Positions 1 to 4,564 of a DNA stretch of 6,493 bases are shown here, piece after piece (position 1 is the first letter of the stretch; each line of letters opens with the position of its first letter). The notes below the pieces were generated by a model. The model saw only the letters and a list, made by a program, of their open reading frames with translations, was not told where the DNA came from and made no database searches. The position numbers and the translations under genes are program-made. The DNA is from Defluviitaleaceae bacterium (GTDB lineage Bacteria; Bacillota; Clostridia; Lachnospirales; WRAX01). The DNA is taken from the NCBI GenBank assembly GCA_009787945.1, contig WQSI01000099.1, positions 1-6,493 on the forward strand, given 5' to 3'.

Positions 1-1
1 A

Positions 2-340
2 ACCATATGGGGTCGCCGCCGCCTAATTCCAGAGCTATCCAGCGGAAATTATATGACGAGAAGCTTTGGTGAACGAGCCGCAATGAACATGCCCGTACAA
101 GGCTCTGCGGCGGATGTTATCAAAATTGCCATGGTAAAGGTTTATAAGAGATTGCAGGCTGAAGGGTTGCGTTCTCGTCTAATTCTGCAGGTCCATGACG
201 AACTGTTAATCGAAGCGGCAGAGGGGGAGGTTGACGCAGTAATCTCAATCCTAAAAGACGAGATGGAGCGCGCTGTGGAGCTTTCCGTAACGCTTACAAT
301 AGATGTAAATATTGGGAGGAATTGGTATGAAGCCAAATAG
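2..340 (+). CDS. polA: DNA polymerase I, C-terminal fragment (5' end outside window)
   Basis: This is the last 112 residues of a family A DNA polymerase, the enzyme that fills gaps in repair and replaces Okazaki primers. The reading frame is open from the window edge, so the gene is cut by the window and not truncated in the genome. Visible landmarks, in order, are a palm/fingers segment with GRRRLIPEL, the FGERAAMNMPVQGSAADVIK block, and motif C as LQVHDELL. The aspartate at 197-199 in motif C is one of the two metal-binding catalytic residues of the family. The C-terminus (IGRNWYEAK) matches the usual end of Pol I, which finishes shortly after a conserved Trp. The stop codon lies inside the next gene, coaE, which suggests co-transcription and translational coupling. 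Identification is firm; the presence of the 5'-3' or 3'-5' exonuclease domains cannot be judged here. Confidence 0.96.
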   Translation, partial: TIWGRRRLIPELSSGNYMTRSFGERAAMNMPVQGSAADVIKIAMVKVYKRLQAEGLRSRLILQVHDELLIEAAEGEVDAVISILKDEMERAVELSVTLTIDVNIGRNWYEAK

Positions 341-926
341 AATTATATTAGGTGTGACAGGGGGAAGCGGCGTAGGAAAAGGCGAAGTTTGCAACATTTT
401 AAAGGAAATGGGTGTTCAAATTTTATATGCAGATGCCATAGGGCATGAAGTTATTTTAAAAGACCGCACGGGAGCGTACACAGAAATCTGGAAAACGTTT
501 GGGGAAAAAGTATTGAATTACCACGGTGAAATTGACCGCAAAATTCTCGGGGAAATCGTTTTTAAAGACAAAGAAAAGCTGGCTCAATTAAATGACATTA
601 CCCATAAATACATCATCCAGCGTATTCTTGAGGCTTTCGCCCTAAGCAAAAGCCGCATTATTGCCATTGATGCGCCCCTGCTGATAGAGGCGGGTTTACA
701 TGAAATGTGCCATGTGGTGTTGGGGGTTTTCGCGCCCATGGAACTGCGTAAAGAGAGGATTATAAAAAGAGATGGCATAACGCCTGAAGATGCAGCGGCT
801 AGGATTAACAGCCAAATGAGCGATAGTGATTTGGCCATTTACTGCGATTATATTATACACAACGACGGCACTTTGGAGGATTTAACCCTTCAAATGGCAG
901 ACTTTTCAAGGGTGATTGAATGGTAA
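327..926 (+). CDS. coaE: Dephospho-CoA kinase
   Basis: The 199-residue product matches dephospho-CoA kinase, which phosphorylates the ribose 3'-OH of dephospho-CoA in the last step of coenzyme A synthesis in the cytosol. Evidence: an N-terminal P-loop (residues 9-19, GVTGGSGVGKG), a YADAIGHEV segment where the family has its substrate-binding Asp, the family signature IDAPLLIEAGL near residue 115, and the C-terminal RIIKRDGITPEDAAARINSQ / DYIIHNDGTLEDL blocks (Arg-rich lid and 'aDyvI.N.G' motif). Length is typical for the family. The ATG at 327 is chosen because GGGAGGA (314-320) lies 6 nt upstream; a TTG at 312 would overlap that ribosome site. The gene overlaps the end of polA by 14 nt and the next gene by 7 nt. 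Odd point: residue 19 of the P-loop is Gly, where Ser/Thr is normal (GKG, not GKS/T). Confidence 0.92.
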   Translation: MKPNRIILGVTGGSGVGKGEVCNILKEMGVQILYADAIGHEVILKDRTGAYTEIWKTFGEKVLNYHGEIDRKILGEIVFKDKEKLAQLNDITHKYIIQRILEAFALSKSRIIAIDAPLLIEAGLHEMCHVVLGVFAPMELRKERIIKRDGITPEDAAARINSQMSDSDLAIYCDYIIHNDGTLEDLTLQMADFSRVIEW

Positions 927-2524
927 AGTTTCTACTGCTACCCCTGTTGTTGCTGATTTTAGCGGCATGTGGCGGCGAACCACCTAATCTTGCCCAACTT
1001 GACCCTAATTTCGCCAACTCTGCGGTCAGCAGCGGCAACGAATCCGACGAACCCGCTGACAATGAGCCTGAACCCGTTGCCCAGGTCGCTTTCGCTAACC
1101 ACTTAAATGTCGCCATGCCCATGCCGCGCACTTTAAACCCGTTGCTTAACAGCGACCCCCACCTGGCGCAAGTGTTACGCCTTATTTTTGAGCCAATCGT
1201 TATTTTTGATGAGCAGTTGCAGCCCCACGCAAACCCTGCAATCATTGAAAGCATCGTTTTCGCCCCTAGCGGTCAAAGCCTGACCATAACCTTGCGGCAA
1301 AACATTTTCTGGGAGGACGGCACGCCCATAACCTCAGCCGACCTCGCCTTTAGCATTGACGTTTTGCGCAATCAAGCTCCTGCAACCGCTGTATACCGCA
1401 ATAATGTGGCATATATCGCCAACCACAGCATGTTAGACGACCACGCTTTGCACATCAACCTCCACTATCCAATGTGGCAAATGAAATATTTGTTAGATTT
1501 TCCAATAATACCCAGGGAATATTATAGCCCAGTACCCATGACAAATTTAACCCACCCCCGAAACATGCACCCTGTAGGCAACGGGGCATTTCGCTTCTAT
1601 GACTACGCACTTGCCAGCCACCTAGAATTAATCCCAAACACAAATGCGCCAGGGGGCAGACCTCACATTGACGGTGTAACCGCCCTAATACTGCGAGATA
1701 TGAATGACGCCCCCCACGCCTTCGAGCAGGGCTTAATTGACATTTTGCCCGCAAATGCCGCTGATTGGGGCAGGCTTCGCGCCATGGGTAAAAACGAGGG
1801 TGGAATAATACCCAGCACAAACCTTGATTTTATTGGATTTAACCATAACCGCACCATCTTTGCCGAAAGAGAAGTGCGGCTTGCTGTTGCTTCCGCCTTG
1901 AACTGGAATTCGCTGATGCCCCCAGGTTCAGACAGAGCTTTTGCGCCCTTAAACCCAATTTCATGGCTTGCGGTGGACGTGGAGGAAACCCCTTCCGCTA
2001 CTTTTGCAGATGCAGGCTTTGTTCTTGGTGCTGGTGGGTTTTTGCAGCGGCAAATTTCTCCCGCTCTGCCCCCTTTGCAACTGGCTTTTGACATTATTGT
2101 AAACGCAGAAAATCACAAGGTTGAAGCCGTGGCGCAGTCCTTGGCGGATGCCCTTGTGGCGGAAGGCGTTAACGCCACTCTACACATCTTAGCTGAAAAC
2201 GAATTCCAAAACCGCATAAATACAGCAGATTTCGACCTGGTGGTAGGTACAACAACTCTGCAAACCCGCCCCAATATGGATTTTACCATGGGCTATAACT
2301 CCCATTATTTGTCAAACCTGCTTCACGCAGCCAACCGAGCCGTTACCCCAACCGCCCTATCCGTAGCCGCGGCAGATGTCCAGGACTACTTCGCCCAAAA
2401 CTTGCCAATAATCCCCATAACTTTTCGCAACCGAACCCTATTTGCAGCAAGCCACATCGGCGGCAACCTTTCCCCATCAGCCCACAATATTTTCCATAAC
2501 GCCCACACCTGGCGTATACCATAA
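920..2524 (+). CDS. Family-5 extracellular solute-binding lipoprotein (peptide/nickel ABC type)
   Basis: The 534-residue product begins with a lipoprotein signal peptide: a short charged start, a Leu-rich core, and the lipobox LAAC with Cys17 as the predicted lipidated residue. A Glu/Asp/Asn/Pro-rich linker (about 18-60) follows. The rest looks like an SBP_bac_5 domain: an N-terminal MPRTLNPLL segment, LRQNIFWEDGTPITSADLAFS (about 125-145, the family's 'LR.gv.w.DGtp.tA.D' block), PVGNGAFRF (about 218-226), and DFIGFNHN...REVRLAVASALN (about 303-329). Such proteins capture oligopeptides, nickel chelates or similar solutes outside the membrane and deliver them to an ABC permease. The substrate cannot be read from sequence. 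An AAGGG site (908-912) lies 7 nt before the ATG, and the start overlaps the coaE stop. No permease or ATPase gene follows, so it is an orphan here. The C-strand-rich codon use and abundance of His/Asn/Pro differ from the A-rich coaE. Confidence 0.88.
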   Translation: MVKFLLLPLLLLILAACGGEPPNLAQLDPNFANSAVSSGNESDEPADNEPEPVAQVAFANHLNVAMPMPRTLNPLLNSDPHLAQVLRLIFEPIVIFDEQLQPHANPAIIESIVFAPSGQSLTITLRQNIFWEDGTPITSADLAFSIDVLRNQAPATAVYRNNVAYIANHSMLDDHALHINLHYPMWQMKYLLDFPIIPREYYSPVPMTNLTHPRNMHPVGNGAFRFYDYALASHLELIPNTNAPGGRPHIDGVTALILRDMNDAPHAFEQGLIDILPANAADWGRLRAMGKNEGGIIPSTNLDFIGFNHNRTIFAEREVRLAVASALNWNSLMPPGSDRAFAPLNPISWLAVDVEETPSATFADAGFVLGAGGFLQRQISPALPPLQLAFDIIVNAENHKVEAVAQSLADALVAEGVNATLHILAENEFQNRINTADFDLVVGTTTLQTRPNMDFTMGYNSHYLSNLLHAANRAVTPTALSVAAADVQDYFAQNLPIIPITFRNRTLFAASHIGGNLSPSAHNIFHNAHTWRIP

Positions 2525-2547
2525 ATCTATTTTAAAGCCTCCAAACG

Positions 2548-2576
2548 CGTCATCCCGTGCTTGACCCACAATGACG
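2548..2576. repeat. Intergenic inverted repeat, possible degenerate dispersed palindrome
   Basis: CGTCAT (2548-2553) and ATGACG (2571-2576) are perfect 6-bp inverted arms around a 17-nt centre containing CCCGTGCTTGACCC. The wording 'GTCATCCCGTGCTTGAC' resembles palindromic intergenic repeats found in many bacterial genomes, where the second half reads as a reversed copy of the first; here that second half is eroded. It lies 24 nt after the solute-binding protein stop, before the terminators, and lacks a T-run, so it is not itself a terminator. Family membership is a guess from appearance only. Confidence 0.35.
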
Positions 2577-2601
2577 AATAAGGGAGCTTGTCTACAGTCT
2601 G

Positions 2602-2630
2602 AAGCCGCCAACGCATTTAGCGGCTTTTTT
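2602..2630 (+). terminator. Intrinsic terminator 1 of the polA-coaE-SBP operon
   Basis: AAGCCGC (2602-2608) pairs with GCGGCTT (2620-2626) around an 11-nt loop, and six T residues (2625-2630) follow or overlap the right arm. This is a classical rho-independent terminator about 80 nt downstream of the solute-binding protein stop, on the strand of that operon. Confidence 0.82.
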
Positions 2631-2634
2631 AGAT

Positions 2635-2655
2635 TGATGCCCAAGCATCATTTTT
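2635..2655 (+). terminator. Intrinsic terminator 2 (tandem backup)
   Basis: TGATGC (2635-2640), loop CCAA, and GCATCA (2645-2650) form a perfect 6-bp hairpin directly followed by TTTTT (2651-2655). It starts 4 nt after the T-run of terminator 1, so it probably acts as a backup that isolates the downstream promoter from read-through. The stem is shorter and more AT-rich than that of the first. Confidence 0.6.
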
Positions 2656-2674
2656 AAATAATGTAAATTTTATA

Positions 2675-2703
2675 TTGACAAATATCTCAACTTAAATTAT
2701 AAT
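2675..2703 (+). promoter_or_regulatory. Consensus sigma-A promoter for the membrane protein gene
   Basis: TTGACA (2675-2680), a 17-nt spacer and TATAAT (2698-2703) match the housekeeping sigma consensus at all 12 positions with the optimal spacing, in an AT-rich upstream context. Transcription is predicted to begin near 2710. That leaves a leader of about 144 nt before the ATG at 2854. Promoters this perfect are often held back by a downstream or overlapping control element, and structured RNA does follow. Confidence 0.85.
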
Positions 2704-2720
2704 GTATGCAAAGGCAAAAA

Positions 2721-2767
2721 GGACACGCAAGTCGTCTTGTCGTCGAAAACTTCCGACCTGCGTGTCC
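2721..2767 (+). promoter_or_regulatory. Leader hairpin 1, long 14-bp stem
   Basis: GGACACGCAAGTCG (2721-2734) and CGACCTGCGTGTCC (2754-2767) are inverted copies with a single difference that remains a G-U pair in one orientation, giving a 14-bp stem with a 19-nt loop. The loop side contains GTCGTC-TT-GTCGTC, a small tandem echo. The hairpin begins about 11 nt after the predicted transcription start. Read on the minus strand, the same stem is followed by TTTTT (2716-2720), so it could also terminate transcripts arriving from the right. I do not recognise it as a known riboswitch class. A REP-like mobile palindrome is the main alternative. Confidence 0.65.
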
Positions 2768-2771
2768 CCAA

Positions 2772-2830
2772 CAGCCTTTAAAGCCTAGTGATATTCTACC
2801 TCACTAAGGCTGATTTGTCAATCACATTTT
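2772..2830 (+). promoter_or_regulatory. Leader hairpin 2 with an alternative pairing and weak terminator-like tail
   Basis: AGCCTAGTGA (2782-2791) pairs with TCACTAAGGCT (2801-2811) with one bulged base and a 9-nt loop. The right arm can instead pair through AAGGCTG (2806-2812) with CAGCCTT (2772-2778), so two structures exclude each other. Just downstream, TGATT (2811-2815), loop TGTC and AATCA (2820-2824) form a small hairpin followed by CATTTTT, which resembles a weak attenuator, although its 5-bp AT-rich stem is poor. The ribosome site of the next gene follows at 2839-2845. The pairings are seen directly; any switching role is inferred. Confidence 0.45.
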
Positions 2831-2853
2831 TCAAGCCGAAGGAGGATTTTTTT

Positions 2854-3714
2854 ATGAAAGACAAATTAGCAGCGCTTAGGAGTTGCAGAAGCGCAATGCA
2901 AGGAGTGTCAGCGAGGCTTTATGGTAATGTGTCAGCGCCTACACTTGAAAAAATGCTGGACACAATGTTGGAGTGCAAGAGAAATTTGGAAAGCCTAGGG
3001 TACAATGTGAGCAGTATAGGTGATGATGAAGAAATAACCAAAGTTATCGGGTGTTTGGGCTACCTTATAATGGATATTAAATTTGGCTCTGCATCTGGTT
3101 GGACTCCACATCAGGTAAACTCAATTTTACAAGATGCTTTGATTGCTATTGATAAAGAAATTTATCATTTGCTTCCCGAAAAAGAAAAAGCAAAACTCGA
3201 GTCAGAGCAAAGGGCAGCTAAGGAAAGGGAATATGAAAAACTGCTTGAAAAAGAAAAAACAGCCACTACCGAAAGCGACTTCCGCGACCTTGCTAGTGGT
3301 TACAAAGAACTAGGTGATTTCAAAGACGCCAAAGAGCGCGCAAACCTCTTCAAAATGAAAGTGGATAATCTTGAAAATGACCAAATGAAGTCAGAAAGAG
3401 ATAAAGTCGCATCAATGGGTACAACCTCGCTTTTGTTAGGGATTGTTTCGTCTATACTCTCATCCATCGCGATTCACGGAGCAAGCCAATGGTGGAGTCC
3501 TTGGTGGGGTTATAATATTACGCCTAGTGCTTTTGTTGCAGGTGCAATCGGACTAGGGTTAGCAATTGTTGGAATTGTTGTTGGGAACAAAGTTGATTAT
3601 AAAAGCAGACTTGGAAAAGCAGGAAAAGTAGTGTCTATTATTGCGGCGATATTCGCCAGTTTAACATTCCTTGGTATATCCTGTCACGGGGCTTGTGTCG
3701 GTCCAGGTTGGTAA
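2854..3714 (+). CDS. Unrecognised membrane protein with coiled coil and three predicted transmembrane helices
   Basis: I do not recognise a named family. The 286-residue product has an N-terminal helical region (1-105), a highly charged Lys/Glu segment likely to form a coiled coil (about 108-137), and a stretch at 141-166 (SDFRDLASGYKELGDFKDAK) that resembles the single TPR-like 'a..f..LgdYkDa' repeat found in many Firmicute membrane-anchored proteins. A second charged helix (about 166-187) follows, then three hydrophobic segments at about 189-208, 226-245 and 258-277. A Trp-rich turn (WWSPWWGY, 213-220) sits between the first two, and a short CHGACVGPGW tail ends the protein. There is no signal peptide, so the long N-terminal part is probably cytoplasmic. 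ATG 2854 is chosen because AAGGAGG (2839-2845) lies 8 nt upstream; an in-frame GTG at 2788 lies inside a leader hairpin with no ribosome site. Three stop codons in a row end the gene (TAA TGA TGA). It is a single-gene unit with its own promoter and terminator. Confidence 0.8.
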   Translation: MKDKLAALRSCRSAMQGVSARLYGNVSAPTLEKMLDTMLECKRNLESLGYNVSSIGDDEEITKVIGCLGYLIMDIKFGSASGWTPHQVNSILQDALIAIDKEIYHLLPEKEKAKLESEQRAAKEREYEKLLEKEKTATTESDFRDLASGYKELGDFKDAKERANLFKMKVDNLENDQMKSERDKVASMGTTSLLLGIVSSILSSIAIHGASQWWSPWWGYNITPSAFVAGAIGLGLAIVGIVVGNKVDYKSRLGKAGKVVSIIAAIFASLTFLGISCHGACVGPGW

Positions 3715-3726
3715 TGATGATTAATA

Positions 3727-3766
3727 AAACAAACCCGCCAAAGCGTAATGCTCGGCGGGTTTGTTT
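3727..3766. terminator. Bidirectional intrinsic terminator between convergent genes
   Basis: AAACAAACCCGCC (3727-3739) and GGCGGGTTTGTTT (3754-3766) form a perfect 13-bp stem around a 14-nt loop. The AT-rich outer part gives a T-rich tail on either strand. It lies 12 nt after the membrane protein stop and, on the other strand, directly beyond the tuf-tail repeat that follows hepT, so it can end both the plus-strand unit and the mntA-hepT transcript. Confidence 0.88.
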
Positions 3767-3802
3767 ATATAGGTTTTAAAATTAGTCAAGAATTTCAGTA
3801 AC
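3767..3802 (-). repeat. Direct repeat copy A: detached 3' end of tuf
   Basis: These 36 bases are identical to 4529-4564, the true end of tuf plus 15 nt beyond its stop. On the minus strand this copy still encodes VTEILD-stop. Identity ends sharply on both sides. Looser likeness may continue into the neighbouring terminator (GGCGG...ATATAGG in both places). With copy B it brackets mntA-hepT. It could be an attachment-site-like scar or the last remnant of a second tuf gene. Confidence 0.9.
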
Positions 3803-3814
3803 TACTCTAGCGGT

Positions 3815-4147
3815 CTACCCTAGTAAATCCCCAATCATCTCAATAAGCCCGTCAATCTGCTCATGGGAGGCTTTATACACAACTTCCATAGATATATCCT
3901 CGTAAGAGTGAAACAGCCTATTACGCAAACCAATCAAGCCATACCATTCATCCCTGGGATGTTCTTCAATAAAACTGTCACTAAGGTGAGTTGCTTTTTC
4001 GCCCATTTGACCCAAAGCGTACAAAATCGCTTCTTGAATGTCATCGTTTTCCAAAAAACTCTCAAAAGTCAAATCATCCATCCTTCTCTTAACTTTATGA
4101 GCAAATTCCAACATACCCCGCAATAATTCCCTATCTTTATCCCTCAT
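3815..4147 (-). CDS. hepT: HepT-like HEPN RNase toxin (DUF86 family)
   Basis: The 110-residue, all-helical product carries RNRLFHSY at 75-82, which is the RX4HXY motif (Arg75, His80, Tyr82) of HepT toxins. In this family Arg and His form the RNase active site of a HEPN dimer, and the Tyr is the residue AMPylated by the partner antitoxin. The preceding GQMGEKATHLSDSF stretch and the length are typical of DUF86 proteins. The ATG at 4147 overlaps the end of mntA by 11 nt, so the pair is translationally coupled with the antitoxin first; GGAAGGGG lies about 10 nt upstream of the start. The family generally cleaves RNA and arrests growth when unchecked. The motif is intact, so the toxin is probably active. 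Its TAG stop is in frame with the tuf-tail repeat 12 nt beyond. Confidence 0.9.
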   Translation of the reverse strand: MRDKDRELLRGMLEFAHKVKRRMDDLTFESFLENDDIQEAILYALGQMGEKATHLSDSFIEEHPRDEWYGLIGLRNRLFHSYEDISMEVVYKASHEQIDGLIEMIGDLLG

Positions 4148-4433
4148 AAATCACAACCCCTTCCTGCTGTATGGCTGTATATGTTTCGGAGGGGTTTTTG
4201 ACTTCGGACAGTTCAAAAATATCAGCCCGCAAGGGCAGAGCTTTCACCAACTTACCAACGGCACAAAGCACCTCAAAACCCTTCAAAGTGCCACCGCTAT
4301 CTATCACCAAATCAATATCGCTATTTTCTCCCTGTTCGCCCCTGGCGTAAGAGCCAAACACAATCACCCTTCGCAAATCCAATTCTTCGGCGATTGGTGC
4401 TATAACTCCTTTTATTGCTTCCAAAGTTAACAC
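4137..4433 (-). CDS. mntA: MntA-like minimal nucleotidyltransferase antitoxin
   Basis: The 98-residue product is a minimal nucleotidyltransferase. FGSYARGEQGENSDIDLVID (26-45) contains the GSX10DXD active site: Gly27, Ser28, Asp39 and Asp41, with Asp71 (RADIFEL) as the probable third metal ligand. In MNT-HEPN pairs this enzyme transfers AMP from ATP to the Tyr of the toxin's RX4HXY motif and so neutralises it; both sides of that reaction are intact here. The start is GTG (4431-4433), supported by GGGAAGGAGG (4441-4450) 7 nt upstream. It is the first gene of the two-gene unit, transcribed from a promoter at 4460-4489. MNT proteins are also found with unrelated partners, but the overlapping hepT gene settles the assignment. 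Confidence 0.9.
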   Translation of the reverse strand: MLTLEAIKGVIAPIAEELDLRRVIVFGSYARGEQGENSDIDLVIDSGGTLKGFEVLCAVGKLVKALPLRADIFELSEVKNPSETYTAIQQEGVVIYEG

Positions 4434-4442
4434 AACAAAACC

Positions 4443-4483
4443 TCCTTCCCATTAGAAGGATTGTATCACGAAACCCGCGGTTT
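4443..4483 (-). promoter_or_regulatory. Operator-like palindromes in the mntA-hepT promoter
   Basis: Two inverted repeats overlap the promoter. AAACC-CGC-GGTTT (4471-4483) fills most of the spacer between the -35 and -10 boxes. TCCTTC (4443-4448) with GAAGGA (4455-4460) straddles the predicted transcription start and touches the -10 box and the ribosome site. Such placement suits repressor binding, and many toxin-antitoxin units regulate themselves, but no DNA-binding domain is visible in either protein. Function is inferred. Confidence 0.35.
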
Positions 4484-4489
4484 TGTCAA
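4460..4489 (-). promoter_or_regulatory. Promoter of mntA-hepT
   Basis: On the minus strand TTGACA (4489-4484), an 18-nt spacer and TACAAT (4465-4460) form a strong sigma-A promoter, with TGA just before the -10 box giving an extended -10 (TGnTACAAT). The -35 box begins only 1 nt after the T-run of the tuf terminator, so the junction is very compact. The predicted transcription start is near 4453, about 20 nt before the GTG start. Confidence 0.78.
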
Positions 4490-4490
4490 T

Positions 4491-4524
4491 AAAAAACCAC
4501 CAGGTTTTTGAACGCCTGGCGGTT
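4491..4524 (-). terminator. Intrinsic terminator of tuf
   Basis: On the minus strand AACCGCCAGG (4524-4515) pairs with CCTGGTGGTT (4504-4495) with one G-U pair and a 10-nt loop, followed by a run of six T (4496-4491). On the plus strand the same position would be an A-C mismatch, so the structure favours minus-strand transcripts. It lies 20 nt after the tuf stop. Confidence 0.85.
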
Positions 4525-4528
4525 ATTA

Positions 4529-4564
4529 ATATAGGTTTTAAAATTAGTCAAGAATTTCAGTAAC
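4529..4564 (-). repeat. Direct repeat copy B: native 3' end of tuf
   Basis: This copy covers the last seven codons of tuf including its TAA (4544-4564) and the next 15 nt. It is identical over 36 bases to copy A at 3767-3802, at an offset of 762 bp. The two lie in the same orientation and enclose the tuf terminator, the mntA-hepT promoter and both toxin-antitoxin genes. Confidence 0.9.

Noticed and set aside
853..2094. Minus-strand open frames opposite coaE and the solute-binding protein gene
   Set aside because: They are antisense shadows of genes with clear signatures. Their translations show low-complexity Ser/Ala/Arg mixtures without domains.
2706..2807. 33-codon leader peptide frame beginning MQRQKGHASR
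   Set aside because: Its ATG is upstream of the predicted transcription start and has no ribosome site; it passes through the hairpin sequences and probably arises by chance.
2788..2853. Upstream GTG start adding 22 residues to the membrane protein
   Set aside because: The GTG sits in a leader hairpin with no ribosome site, whereas ATG 2854 has a full AAGGAGG at ideal spacing.
4443..4460. RNA hairpin hiding the mntA ribosome site (TCCTTC/GAAGGA)
   Set aside because: The distal arm overlaps the -10 box and lies upstream of the predicted transcription start, so it would not be in the mRNA. It is kept only as a possible DNA operator.
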